DNA of 64,000 nucleotides from Pseudomonas sp. R76. GTDB taxonomy: Bacteria > Pseudomonadota > Gammaproteobacteria > Pseudomonadales > Pseudomonadaceae. The notes beneath the pieces are model-generated. The model was not told the origin of the DNA, searched no databases, and was given only the letters and a program-made list of their open reading frames with translations. The position numbers and the translations under genes are program-made. The stretch is taken from positions 4,154,001-4,218,000 of the forward strand of contig NZ_CP019428.1 of the NCBI RefSeq assembly GCF_009834565.1, written 5' to 3'. Positions 49,216 through 58,086 of this stretch are shown here, one piece after another (position 1 is the stretch's first letter; every line of letters begins with the position of its first letter).

Positions 49216-50556
49216 TTATTCATCCCCGGTGCAGGTGCGCGGCGTCAGGCCTTTTTCCTTGGCGAAGGCGGCGGACTTTTCATCGATCAACGGGCGCAAC
49301 AACGCGCGGTCGGCGGCGATCCAGTCGCTGATCAGCGTCCAGTTGGCACCGTCCCACTGCTGCACGCGCGCCGAACCGCCGCCTTCGTGGTCGCGGCACG
49401 ACAGCTTGAGGTTCTGCATCAGGCCCAGGTAGCCCATGTCCTTCAAACGCGCGTCGTCGATATTCAGATGCTCCAGGCCCCAACGGCCTTCTTCGCCATT
49501 GAGTGGCCGTTTGCCGAATTTAGCCTGGCCGGTGCGAATGGCTTCCACCGCCACGGCGGCGTTCACCAGACCGGAGTTGTAGTACACGCTGCCGAAGTTT
49601 TTCAGGTCTTTGAGGTCGCTGTGGCCCTTGTCGAGGATGTATTGCTTGAGGCGTTTATGAATCTCGAAGTCGGCGCCGGCCGGGTATGGGGTGAGTGCCA
49701 GGTAGCCTTTGGCAGCAGCGCCGGCAGGCAACACGTCTTCGCTGGAACTGGCCCAGATATCGCCGATGATGTGGTCGACCGGGAAGCCAAAGCGCGCGGC
49801 GGTCTTTACCGCAACCGGCGTCGACACGCCCCAGGTGCGCAGGAACACCCAATCCGGATTGGCCTGGCGCACCTGGCGCCATTGCGCCGACTGCTCGTTG
49901 CCGGGATCGGCGACCGGAATCTGGATGTTTTCAAAGCCGTATTTCTCTGCCAGCAGCTTCAACGGGCCGAGGGTTTCCCGCCCGTAGGCCGAGTCGTGAT
50001 AGACCGTGGCGATCTTCTTGCCCTTGAGTTTGTCGAAACCGCCTTCGCGCTGGGCGATGTAGTTCACCAATGTCGACGCCTCGCTGTAGAAGGTCAACAT
50101 CACCGGGAAGTTGTACGGGAACACGGTGCCGTCGGTGGCTTCAGTGCGGCCGTAACCGAGGGTGATCAGCGGGATCTTGTCGACCTCGGCGCGCTCGCTC
50201 AGCGCATACGCCGCCGGTGCGCCATTGGGTTGATACACCGCGACCGGCGCGCCATCCAGGCCATTCTTGAAGCGCTCGTAGCACTCGATGCCCTTCTCTG
50301 CCGTCCACTCGGTCTCGCATTCCTGCCACACCAGTTTCACCCCATTGATGCCGCCTTCAACCTCGTTGATATAACGCAGGTAGTCGATCATCCCGGCCCA
50401 CACCTGCACGCCGCTGGACGCGTAGGCGCCGACGCGGTAGGTGGCCAGGGGAATAAATTGCTGGTCGGGCGAGGCGCTTGCCTGGGGCACAGCACCGGCC
50501 AGGGCGGCCAGCGCGAAGGCGGCGCCGACCAGGGAACGTTTCAAGGATGCACGCAT
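49216..50556 (-). CDS. Periplasmic substrate-binding protein of Liv-type importer
   Basis: A 446-residue protein with leader MRASLKRSLVGAAFALAALAGAVPQASA and a leucine-binding-type fold (FIPLATYRVGAYASSGVQVWAGMIDYL; KIATVYHDSAYGRETLGPLKLLAEKYGF). Its length and sequence fit the subgroup found next to AMP-ligase genes rather than LivJ/K. ATG 50556 was chosen for the leader; the longer frame overlaps livM. It may bind an aromatic or acyl compound, which is inference only. Confidence 0.9.
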   Translation of the reverse strand: MRASLKRSLVGAAFALAALAGAVPQASASPDQQFIPLATYRVGAYASSGVQVWAGMIDYLRYINEVEGGINGVKLVWQECETEWTAEKGIECYERFKNGLDGAPVAVYQPNGAPAAYALSERAEVDKIPLITLGYGRTEATDGTVFPYNFPVMLTFYSEASTLVNYIAQREGGFDKLKGKKIATVYHDSAYGRETLGPLKLLAEKYGFENIQIPVADPGNEQSAQWRQVRQANPDWVFLRTWGVSTPVAVKTAARFGFPVDHIIGDIWASSSEDVLPAGAAAKGYLALTPYPAGADFEIHKRLKQYILDKGHSDLKDLKNFGSVYYNSGLVNAAVAVEAIRTGQAKFGKRPLNGEEGRWGLEHLNIDDARLKDMGYLGLMQNLKLSCRDHEGGGSARVQQWDGANWTLISDWIAADRALLRPLIDEKSAAFAKEKGLTPRTCTGDE

Positions 50557-50573
50557 GGGAAGTTCTCTTAGGG

Positions 50574-51623
50574 TCAGAAACGTAGAGGCCACTGACGCAG
50601 CCGATCGCGAAGGGTGTGCAACAGGCGAATCAAGCCCTCGGGTTCCTTGATCAGGAACACGATGATCAACACACCAAAGATGATTTTCTGCAGGTTCTGC
50701 AACTGCCCCGCATCCACCGAACCGCCGAACAACGCCTGCCCGGCATGGCTGAGGAAAATCGGCAGCAGGCTGATAAACGCCGCGCCGACAAAGTTGCCGG
50801 CAATGCTGCCCATGCCGCCGATAATGATGATGAACAGGATCTGGAACGAGCGGTTGATATCGAAGCTGCTGGCGCTGGCCGTGCCCAGGTAGGCGAAGGC
50901 CCACAGCGCGCCGGCGATGCCTAAGTAGAACGAGCTGACCGCGAACGCCAGGCGCTTGTAGCGCACCACCGGAATGCCGACCACGGCGGCGGCGGTGTCC
51001 ATGTCGCGGATCGCCATCCAGTTGCGGCCGACCTGGCTGCGCACCAGGTTGACGGCGGTCCAGGTCAACAGCAGCACCGTAATCAAGGTCAGCAGATAGC
51101 GGCCAACCGGGGTGTTGAGGTCATGGCCGAACAGCGCCAGTTTCGGCGCAGAAATGGTGCCCGAGGAGCCGTAGTTGTAGAACCAGGGGAATTTGACGAA
51201 CAGCCATTCCAGGAAAAACTGTGCGGCCAGCGTGGTGACCATCAAATAGAAACCCTTGATTCGCGAGCTGGGCAAGCCGAACAGCAGCCCCACCAACGCG
51301 CTGATCACGCCGCCGCCGAGCAGCGCCACCGGCAAGCCCAGCTCCGGCAGGCGCAATAAAAACCCATAGGTGGCGAACGCACCGACGGCCATGAAGCCCG
51401 CCGCGCCCACCGAGGTTTGCCCGGTGTAGCCGGTCAGCAGGTTCAAGCCCAGCCCGGCCAGGGACAGCACCAGGAACGGAATCAGGATCGCGTTGAGCCA
51501 ATAGTCATTGCCCCACAGCGGCACCACGATAAAGGCCAGCGCCAACAGGCCAATCAGGCCCCAGGGCACGCGCCGCTGGATCAACACCAGTGGCGCGGTT
51601 ACTTGAGCAACGGGAATCGACAT
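50574..51623 (-). CDS. livM: Liv-type importer permease LivM
   Basis: A 349-residue membrane permease with about nine hydrophobic segments and the family motif GRNWMAIRDMDTAAAVVGIPVVRYKRLAFAVSSFYLGIAGALW. It starts 4 bp after livH stops. ATG 51623 gives MSIPVAQVT; the longer frame overlaps livH. Confidence 0.93.
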   Translation of the reverse strand: MSIPVAQVTAPLVLIQRRVPWGLIGLLALAFIVVPLWGNDYWLNAILIPFLVLSLAGLGLNLLTGYTGQTSVGAAGFMAVGAFATYGFLLRLPELGLPVALLGGGVISALVGLLFGLPSSRIKGFYLMVTTLAAQFFLEWLFVKFPWFYNYGSSGTISAPKLALFGHDLNTPVGRYLLTLITVLLLTWTAVNLVRSQVGRNWMAIRDMDTAAAVVGIPVVRYKRLAFAVSSFYLGIAGALWAFAYLGTASASSFDINRSFQILFIIIIGGMGSIAGNFVGAAFISLLPIFLSHAGQALFGGSVDAGQLQNLQKIIFGVLIIVFLIKEPEGLIRLLHTLRDRLRQWPLRF

Positions 51624-51627
51624 GGTT

Positions 51628-52509
51628 TCAGACTCGCTCAATGGCGCGCTCGCCGAACAGGCCGGCGGGGCGGATATACAGGAAGGCCAGGGCCAATACG
51701 TAAGCAAACCACGGCGTGATGCCGCCGCCGATCAGCGGGCCGATATACACCTCGGCGAGGTTCTCCGCCGCACCGACAATCAACCCGCCGACAATCGCCC
51801 CGCCAATCGAGGTAAAGCCGCCGACGATCAATACCGGCAAGGCCTTGAGCACCACCAGCGACAGCGAAAACTGCACGCCCTGGCGCGCGCCCCACAACAG
51901 CCCCGCCACCAGCCCGACCAACCCGGCCACGGCCCAGACGATCTGCCAGATACGGTTGAGGTTGATGCCGATGGACAGCGCCGCCGTGGTGTCATCCGCC
52001 ACCGCGCGCAGCGACACGCCAATGCGGGTCTTGTTGAACAGCAGCGCCAGCACGCTCACCAGCACCACCGCAGCGGCAGCGGCGATCAGGTCGAACTGGC
52101 TGACCATCAGCGGCCCGACAAACAGCGGCACGTCGTCGATACCCAGATCCAGCGCGCGCACCTGCGAGCCCATCAAGCCTTGGGCCAGGCCTTCGATAAT
52201 GAACGACAGGCCCAAGGTGGCCATGAACAGGGTGATCTGCGAGCGGTTCACCAACGGGCGCAACACCAGCCGCTCGATCAGCAAGGCGCCGATGATCATC
52301 ACGATCACCGTCAGCAGCAGCGCCAGGGCAAACGGCACGCCCTGATCATGCAGGCTGACGAAGGTCAGGGCGGCAAACAGCAACATCGAACCCTGGGCGA
52401 AATTGAACACACCGCTGGCCTTGTAGATCAGCACGAAGCCGATGGCGACCAGCGAGTACAGGGTGCCGGCGAGCAGGCCGCCGAGCAGGGTTTCGAAAAA
52501 GAAGGTCAT
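51628..52509 (-). CDS. livH: Liv-type importer permease LivH
   Basis: A 293-residue permease with the typical start FFETLLGGLLAGTLYSLVAIGFVLIYKASGVFNFAQGSML and the later GVSLRAVADDTTAALSIGINLNRIWQIVWAVAGLVGLVAG. It is the partner of LivM. Its start touches the livG stop (1-bp overlap). Confidence 0.93.
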   Translation of the reverse strand: MTFFFETLLGGLLAGTLYSLVAIGFVLIYKASGVFNFAQGSMLLFAALTFVSLHDQGVPFALALLLTVIVMIIGALLIERLVLRPLVNRSQITLFMATLGLSFIIEGLAQGLMGSQVRALDLGIDDVPLFVGPLMVSQFDLIAAAAAVVLVSVLALLFNKTRIGVSLRAVADDTTAALSIGINLNRIWQIVWAVAGLVGLVAGLLWGARQGVQFSLSLVVLKALPVLIVGGFTSIGGAIVGGLIVGAAENLAEVYIGPLIGGGITPWFAYVLALAFLYIRPAGLFGERAIERV

Positions 52510-53279
52510 CAGTGTGCGACTCCCAGGTAAGCGGCAATCACCTCGGGGTTGGCCTGCACCTCGGCGGGCGTGCCTTCGCCGACCTTGCGCCCGTAGTCGA
52601 GCACCACCACATGATCGGACAGGCCCATGACCACGCCCATGTCGTGCTCGATCAACACCACGGTGGTGCCGAGGTCGCGGTTTACGTCGGCGACGAAGCG
52701 CGCCATGTCCTGTTTTTCTTCGGCGTTCATCCCGGCCATCGGCTCGTCGAGCAGCAACAGGCTCGGGCCTGCGATCAAGGCCCGGCCCAACTCCACGCGT
52801 TTTTGCAGGCCGTAAGACAGGTTGCCCACCAGTACGTCGCGATGGGCTTGCAGTTCGAGCAATTCAAGGATGGCTTGGCCACGCAGGCGGAAGGCCTCAG
52901 CCTCACGCCGGGCGCGCGGTAACCCGAGGGCCTGCTCGATAAAGGTGGTGCGCATATGCCGCGACAGGCCGGTAAGGATGTTGTCGAGCACGCTCATTTT
53001 TTTGAACAGCGCATTGTTCTGGAAGGTGCGGCCAATGCCTCGGCGCGCGGCGCCCAACAGGTCGATGCGCAGGAAGTGCTGTTGCTCAAACACGATCTCG
53101 CCGGCGTCAAAGCGATACACGCCGTTGAGTACATTGAGCAACGAGCTCTTGCCCGCGCCATTAGGCCCGATCAACGCGCAGATTTCGCCGCGCTGCACCT
53201 CGAACGACAACGCATTGATGGCCTTGACGCCTTTGAACGACAGCGAGATATCCCGCACTTGGAGAATGGCCTGGCTCAT
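52509..53279 (-). CDS. livG: Liv-type importer ATPase LivG
   Basis: A 256-residue ATPase with Walker A IGPNGAGKSSLLNVL, signature LSYGLQKRVELGRAL and Walker B LLLDEPMAGMN. The long C-terminal VVLIEHDMGVVMGLSDHVVVLDYG is typical of LivG. ATG 53279 overlaps the stop of the ligase-like gene (ATGA). The longer frame upstream is a shadow. Confidence 0.93.
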   Translation of the reverse strand: MSQAILQVRDISLSFKGVKAINALSFEVQRGEICALIGPNGAGKSSLLNVLNGVYRFDAGEIVFEQQHFLRIDLLGAARRGIGRTFQNNALFKKMSVLDNILTGLSRHMRTTFIEQALGLPRARREAEAFRLRGQAILELLELQAHRDVLVGNLSYGLQKRVELGRALIAGPSLLLLDEPMAGMNAEEKQDMARFVADVNRDLGTTVVLIEHDMGVVMGLSDHVVVLDYGRKVGEGTPAEVQANPEVIAAYLGVAH

Positions 53280-54178
53280 GCGATGTCCCGTTTGAATTCG
53301 GCCAGCCATACCGGCTCGGCGCTGGATTTGAGCGGTTGCCAGATATAGGACAGGCGCTGGAAACCGAGCAGCCTGCGCACGCGATTTTTCAGCAACCGGC
53401 GCAGGCCGCTTTGCGGGTGGGCGATGGCCCAGTCGCACAAGCGTCGACGCCAGGTGCCGTGGGGCGCGAGGCGGCTTCCGATATCGTCGGCCAGGTGCTG
53501 TAAACGCTCGGGCGACAGCAGCAGGCCGGTCGGTGCGACTTCACTGCGATCACGCCGCGCCGAAGCCAGGCTTTCCGGAAATGCCAGGCCGTGGCCGCTG
53601 TTCAGCCATTGCTCCAGCACCACCGCCAGCCCGCCTTGCCAATGGGTGCCCTCCTCGCTCCACAACACGGTTTCGCCGCTCGGTTGCCACCAACGCTGCA
53701 GGTGCTGCGCCGGGTCAATGGGGCCGAGCAGTTGGGCAAAATCCACCGGGTTGGCGGACTGCCAGTGCCGCACCTGGTGGCGGCCCTGGGCGTAAGAATG
53801 GCTGGGGCGAATGCGCCACAGCTGTTGGTACAGAACTTCGGGTTCCAGGTCATCGGCCAGGGTCAACACCTGCCCACCGACGGACTGGGCAGCCAAGGCC
53901 AGCAGCAACAGGTTGGGCTCGAAGGCACCGCTGAGGGCCAGCCGCGATTGTTCGCCGAAACCTTGCTGGCGCAACCCATCGGCCAGGCGCTCGACATCGC
54001 GCAAGGCGTCGATCCAGCGCCAGGCATACCACTGGCCCTGGCGCTTGTGGCGCAGGGCGGTGTGCAACGGGGTGATCTGCGCCCAGTGGTGCAATTGTTC
54101 CAAGGCCTTGGGCAGGTTGCCGAGCAGTTCGGCAGGCCATTCCAGGGCCAGCGGGCGTTTGAGTTCGTGCACGCTCAT
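53276..54178 (-). CDS. Degenerate, shortened AMP-ligase-like protein
   Basis: A 300-residue protein resembling the N-terminal half of acyl-CoA synthetases found with Liv-type importers (HWAQITPLHTALRHKRQGQWYAWRWIDALRDVERLADGLRQQG; LPES-like LAFPESLASARRDRSEVAPTGLLLSPERLQHL). The ATP-binding TSGTTG-type motif and the whole C-terminal domain are absent; the usual length is 600 or more. It is not an obvious fresh pseudogene, because the frame is intact and its stop is coupled to livG (ATGA). It may have become a binding or regulatory protein. ATG 54178 has AGGAG about ten bases upstream. Confidence 0.65.
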   Translation of the reverse strand: MSVHELKRPLALEWPAELLGNLPKALEQLHHWAQITPLHTALRHKRQGQWYAWRWIDALRDVERLADGLRQQGFGEQSRLALSGAFEPNLLLLALAAQSVGGQVLTLADDLEPEVLYQQLWRIRPSHSYAQGRHQVRHWQSANPVDFAQLLGPIDPAQHLQRWWQPSGETVLWSEEGTHWQGGLAVVLEQWLNSGHGLAFPESLASARRDRSEVAPTGLLLSPERLQHLADDIGSRLAPHGTWRRRLCDWAIAHPQSGLRRLLKNRVRRLLGFQRLSYIWQPLKSSAEPVWLAEFKRDIA

Positions 54179-54254
54179 AGGGGTAATGCTCCTATTCAAA
54201 TGATGTGCGTGCGGTGGTCCGCTGGCTGAGTAATTTGGATCAACACCGTTCTAC

Positions 54255-54343
54255 TGTGGGAGCTGGCTTGCCTGCGATAACGGTGTGTCAGTTGGCACTT
54301 TTCCAGCTGACCCACCGCTATCGCAGGCAAGCCAGCTCCCACA
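54255..54343. repeat. REPIN between monooxygenase and ligase-like gene
   Basis: A perfect inverted REP pair in the only gap of the 47-57 kb minus-strand gene series longer than 15 bp or so inside it; it probably separates the sfnB-type operon from the importer operon. Confidence 0.85.
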
Positions 54344-54361
54344 TTGACCGAGGTGTTTCAG

Positions 54362-55741
54362 TTAGAGAGTGGTGGCTTTGAGATCGCGGTAACCGGCCCC
54401 CGGGTGGTTCGCCCCCAATCGCGCGCCATCGCCAAACAACTTCTCGCGCAAGGTGCCCTGGGCGTATTCGGTTTTGTACACGCCACGCTTTTGCAGCTCC
54501 GGCACCAGCAGGTCCACGGCGTCGATAAAGGTTTCATGGGTCAGTGCATAGGCCAGGTTGAAGCCGTCCACGTCGGTCTCTTCGACCCATTCCTGCAGCA
54601 GGTCGGCCACGGTTTCCGGGCCGCCGACAAACAACGGGCCAAAGCCGCCGATGCCGACCCAGTCGGCCAGCTCGTTTGGCGTCCACACTTTGTTCGGGTC
54701 CGCGGTGGAGAAGGCTTCCACCGCCGACTGAATCGCATTGGTGTGCACGTGTTTGAGCGGCTCATCCGGCTTGAACTGGCTGAAGTCGATGCCGGTCCAG
54801 CCGGAAATCAGCGCCATCGCGCCTTCGTAGCTGACGTAGGATTTGTATTCGTCGAACTTGGCCTTGGCCTTGGCGTCGGTCTCGCCGACGATCACCGTCT
54901 GCAAATTGAAAATCAGGATTTTCTTCGGATCACGCCCAGCCTCAGCCGCGCGGCGGCGGATGTCGGCGACGGTCTTTTTCAGCAGCACCTTGGACGGCGC
55001 CGCCACGAATACGCACTCGGCCTGTTCGGCGGCGAACTGCTTGCCACGGCTGGACGCGCCGGCCTGGTACAGCACGGGTGTGCGCTGCGGCGACGGCTCG
55101 CACAGGTGAATGCCGGGCACCTGGAAGTGCTTGCCGACGTGGCGGATCTCGTGGATTTTGCTCGGGTCGCTGAAAATTCGGCGCTCGCGGTCACGCAGTA
55201 CCGCACCCTCCTCCCAGCTGCCTTCCCAGAGCTTGTAGCAAACTTCCAGGTATTCCTCGGCGTAGTCGTAGCGCGCGTCGTGTTCGGTCTGGGCTTTCTG
55301 GCCGAGGTTCTTGGCGCCGCTTTCCAGATACGAGGTGACGATGTTCCAGCCGATACGGCCCTTGGTCAGGTGATCGAGGGTCGACAGGCGGCGGGCAAAC
55401 GGGTACGGATGCTCGAACGACAACGAGGCCGTCAGGCCGAAACCCAGGTGCTCGGTGACCAGCGCCATCGGCGCGATCAGCGACAGCGGGTCGTTGACCG
55501 GCACCTGGGCGGCCTGGCGAATCGCCGCGTCGCCGTTGCCGTTGTACACGTCGTAGATGCCCAGCACGTCGGCGATAAACAGGCCGTCGAATTTGCCGCG
55601 CTCGAGGATTTTGGCCAAGTCGGTCCAGTATTCCAGGTCTTTGTACTGCCACGAGCGATCACGCGGGTGCGCCCACAGGCCGGGGGATTGGTGGCCGACG
55701 CAGTTCATGTCGAAGGCATTCAAGCGGATTTCACGGGACAT
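54362..55741 (-). CDS. FMN-dependent monooxygenase (NtaA/SnaA/DszA family)
   Basis: A 459-residue luciferase-fold flavin monooxygenase. Landmarks are REIRLNAFDMNCVGHQSPGLW at the start, ERGKFDGLFIADVLG, and GRIGWNIVTSYLESGAKNLG. The family includes DszA (sulfone monooxygenase) and NtaA. It needs reduced FMN from a separate reductase. With the SfnB/DszC-like gene it suggests oxidative release of sulfite from sulfones or related compounds; the substrate is not known. Its ATG overlaps the stop of the 108-aa gene (TGATG). Confidence 0.88.
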   Translation of the reverse strand: MSREIRLNAFDMNCVGHQSPGLWAHPRDRSWQYKDLEYWTDLAKILERGKFDGLFIADVLGIYDVYNGNGDAAIRQAAQVPVNDPLSLIAPMALVTEHLGFGLTASLSFEHPYPFARRLSTLDHLTKGRIGWNIVTSYLESGAKNLGQKAQTEHDARYDYAEEYLEVCYKLWEGSWEEGAVLRDRERRIFSDPSKIHEIRHVGKHFQVPGIHLCEPSPQRTPVLYQAGASSRGKQFAAEQAECVFVAAPSKVLLKKTVADIRRRAAEAGRDPKKILIFNLQTVIVGETDAKAKAKFDEYKSYVSYEGAMALISGWTGIDFSQFKPDEPLKHVHTNAIQSAVEAFSTADPNKVWTPNELADWVGIGGFGPLFVGGPETVADLLQEWVEETDVDGFNLAYALTHETFIDAVDLLVPELQKRGVYKTEYAQGTLREKLFGDGARLGANHPGAGYRDLKATTL

Positions 55742-56067
55742 CAACGCACTCCGTTAAGGTGGTAGTTGCCGACGATTTGGTATTTCCAGCGCAACGGATC
55801 ATCCAGGCTGGGCGGCAGCGCGGTGCGTTGGCCGGTGAGTTCGAATTCGGCGTTGCTGGCGAAAATCAGCGCTTCGGCAGCAGCGATTTGCGCTTCGGTG
55901 AGGGCGACCGGGCTTGGGTGGGTTTCGGCGCGTTCCAGCAAGGCGGCGGCCACATCGACGCGAATCTGCCAGTCGCCGAAGCGGCTGATCACGTAAGGGT
56001 CAGCGCTTTTATCCACGGCGCGACGGGTGCTTTGCAGCAGTTGGCGCGCTTGATTCAGTGCAGTCAT
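55741..56067 (-). CDS. Stand-alone acyl-CoA-dehydrogenase C-domain-like protein, 108 aa
   Basis: The protein matches the C-terminal domain of the neighbouring SfnB-like enzyme: DPYVISRFGDWQIRV against DPFTIAAIGDLQWRV, then FELTGQR against FELAGTR, and DPLRWKYQIVGNYHLNGV against DPARWKYHLIGNFVLNGV. It lacks the stretch with the conserved LDRFWRNARTHT. It is intact, in the same operon, 12 bp after sfnB. It could be an accessory subunit or a relic of duplication. Role unknown. Confidence 0.7.
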   Translation of the reverse strand: MTALNQARQLLQSTRRAVDKSADPYVISRFGDWQIRVDVAAALLERAETHPSPVALTEAQIAAAEALIFASNAEFELTGQRTALPPSLDDPLRWKYQIVGNYHLNGVR

Positions 56068-56079
56068 GGGGCAGGTTCC

Positions 56080-57276
56080 TCAGTTCCAGGCGTGGCGCGC
56101 AGGCTTCACGCCGTTGAGCACGAAGTTGCCGATCAGGTGGTATTTCCAGCGCGCCGGGTCGTGCAAGGTATGGGTGCGCGCATTGCGCCAGAAGCGGTCG
56201 AGGTTGTGCTTGCCGGTGACCGAGCGCGTGCCGGCCAGTTCGAACAGCTTGCTGCTGGCGAGCAAGGCGGTTTCGGCCGACAACACTTTGGCCTGGGCGA
56301 CCACCAGCGAAGCCTCGGCCACGGTGTCTTCATTCGGCTCGGCCAGGGCGCGGTCGACCGCCTTGCCGGCCTTGGCGAGAACGGCTTCGGTGCCGTGCAC
56401 GCGCCATTGCAGGTCACCGATGGCGGCGATAGTGAATGGGTCTTGCCAGCCGTGTTCCTGTTGGCTGTCGATCCAGGGTCGCGCCTGGCGCGCGTAGATT
56501 TTTGCCTGTTCCAGCGCGCCAAGGGCGATACCGGTGTCGACGGCGGCCTGGATGATCTGGGAGATCGGGCCATTCGCGGTAGGCTGGTCAAAGGCCAGGT
56601 GCGCCGGGATCACCGCCGTGCGCGGCACGGTCACGCCGTCGAGGGTCACGCCGCCGCTGGCGGTGGTGCGCTGGCCGAAGCCGTCCCAGCTGTCGATCAC
56701 TGTGAGGCCCGGCGCATTGCGTTCGACGAAGGCGATAAAGGCCTGGCCGTTTTCATTGTTGCCGACCGTGGGAACGATGTGGGCGAACAACGCGCCGGTG
56801 CAGTAGAACTTCTCGCCGTTTATTTGCGCGGTGTCGCCGTCAAACCGAATCTGGGTGTCGAAGGTGCCGGCGTTTTTGCTCTTGGCTTCGGAAAAGGCAT
56901 TGCCGAAACGGTAGCCCGCCAAGACCTTGCCGAAGTAATGGCGCTTTTGTTCCTCGCTGGCGGTTTGCAGGAGGATGTCGATAACACCCAGATGGTTCTG
57001 CGGGATTTGTCCCAGTGAAGGGTCGGCGGCGGAGATCACTTTGATCACCTCGGCCACCGTCACATAGGACACCTCGGCGCCGCCGTAGGCCTTGGGAATG
57101 GTGATGCCCCACAGGCCGCTGGCAGAGAACGCCTCGAGCTCCTCCACCGGCAGGCGCCGCTCGCGGTCGCGCGCGCTGGCGTCGATGGCGAAGCGGGCAG
57201 CCAAACGCGTGGCCACCTCGATGGCTTCGGCATCCGAGCGAATGATATGGGCAGGGTGTTGAGGGTGGGCTGACAT
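56080..57276 (-). CDS. sfnB: SfnB/DszC-family sulfur acquisition oxidoreductase
   Basis: A 398-residue member of the acyl-CoA dehydrogenase superfamily that acts as a flavin-dependent monooxygenase. Motifs include GLWGITIPKAYGGAEVSYVTVAEVIKVISAADPSLGQIPQNHLG and the C-terminal NLDRFWRNARTHTLHDPARWKYHLIGNFVLNGV. SfnB proteins are induced in sulfur starvation and help use organosulfur compounds. It is the first gene of the operon and lies 28 bp or so from a predicted sigma-54 start site, matching control by SfnR-type activators. Confidence 0.88.
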   Translation of the reverse strand: MSAHPQHPAHIIRSDAEAIEVATRLAARFAIDASARDRERRLPVEELEAFSASGLWGITIPKAYGGAEVSYVTVAEVIKVISAADPSLGQIPQNHLGVIDILLQTASEEQKRHYFGKVLAGYRFGNAFSEAKSKNAGTFDTQIRFDGDTAQINGEKFYCTGALFAHIVPTVGNNENGQAFIAFVERNAPGLTVIDSWDGFGQRTTASGGVTLDGVTVPRTAVIPAHLAFDQPTANGPISQIIQAAVDTGIALGALEQAKIYARQARPWIDSQQEHGWQDPFTIAAIGDLQWRVHGTEAVLAKAGKAVDRALAEPNEDTVAEASLVVAQAKVLSAETALLASSKLFELAGTRSVTGKHNLDRFWRNARTHTLHDPARWKYHLIGNFVLNGVKPARHAWN

Positions 57277-57312
57277 GGGCCGACTCCAGGCTCCGATGAG
57301 ATAACGGAGTGA

Positions 57313-57329
57313 TTGCAGGAGTCGTGCCT
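57313..57329 (-). promoter_or_regulatory. Sigma-54 (-24/-12) promoter of sfnB operon
   Basis: On the minus strand AGGCACGACTCCTGCAA has GG and GC ten bases apart and fits the TGGCACG-N4-TTGCA consensus with two changes. It lies 37-53 bp upstream of the sfnB start. Confidence 0.75.
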
Positions 57330-57430
57330 GAATGTAATCGCCAATAAAATCAGCGGGTTGCGGCTAAAATCTTGAAACGAGTGCGCTTGCAGACGAGCAA
57401 AGTGTCCATCCACTGTTGCCTGGCAGACAG

Positions 57431-58006
57431 TTAGATCACCACGTTGCGTACAAAGCGCACCGGCACGTCGCCGTCATTGCGATAGCCGTGAACGTGACGG
57501 CTGGCGAACATGTAGAACTCACCGGCGGCGACGCGCTTTTCCTCCTCGCCGACCAAAAGCGTGAGGCAGCCTTCGAACACAAACAGCTGCACGCTCCAGC
57601 CGTCCGGGTCGGGGTCGGGGCTGTAGCGATCGCCTGGTTCCAGGTGCATCTCCCACAACTCGACCTCACGCCGCGCCGTGGCCTTGGCCAGCAGCACGGC
57701 TTTACTGCCGGGGATTTCACCGGCCCAGGCCAACTCGTTGATGCGGCTGTGGTCGCCGGCATCCGGGGCCTGGATCAGGTCGCTGAAGGCCACGTCCAAG
57801 GCTTCGGCCACGCGATCCAGGGTCGACAAGCTGACATTCTTCTCGCCCGCCTCGATAGCCACCAGCATGCGCCGGCTGACCCCGGACTTTTCCGATAGCG
57901 CGGTCTGGCTCATGTCGGCAGCATGCCGCAAACGACGCACATTCTGGCTGACGTGTTGCAGGACCGAAGCGCGTTGTGGATTTTCTTTGTGCACTATATT
58001 GCTCAT
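57431..58006 (-). CDS. XRE-cupin transcriptional regulator
   Basis: A 191-residue regulator. An XRE helix-turn-helix spans about residues 17-72 (VRRLRHAADMSQTALSEKSGVSRRMLVAIEAGEKNVSLSTLDRVAEALDV), and a cupin sensor domain follows (MHLEPGDRYSPDPDPDGWSVQLFVFEGCLTLLVG). Such proteins often control small-molecule transporters. It is divergent from the EamA exporter gene 80 bp away, its likely target. Confidence 0.92.
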   Translation of the reverse strand: MSNIVHKENPQRASVLQHVSQNVRRLRHAADMSQTALSEKSGVSRRMLVAIEAGEKNVSLSTLDRVAEALDVAFSDLIQAPDAGDHSRINELAWAGEIPGSKAVLLAKATARREVELWEMHLEPGDRYSPDPDPDGWSVQLFVFEGCLTLLVGEEEKRVAAGEFYMFASRHVHGYRNDGDVPVRFVRNVVI

Positions 58007-58086
58007 AAGGTAGGTGTGCGCAGTATACTGCCCAGCGTGCGGCGCATTGTGCGGTCCGTGCCTTTCCCTTGCAAGACCGAGCCGCC

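Noticed and set aside
55741..56067. Pseudogene fragment of sfnB
   Set aside because: It has its own start, an intact frame and a coupled stop, and differs strongly from the neighbour's C-terminus, so it is better called a separate gene.
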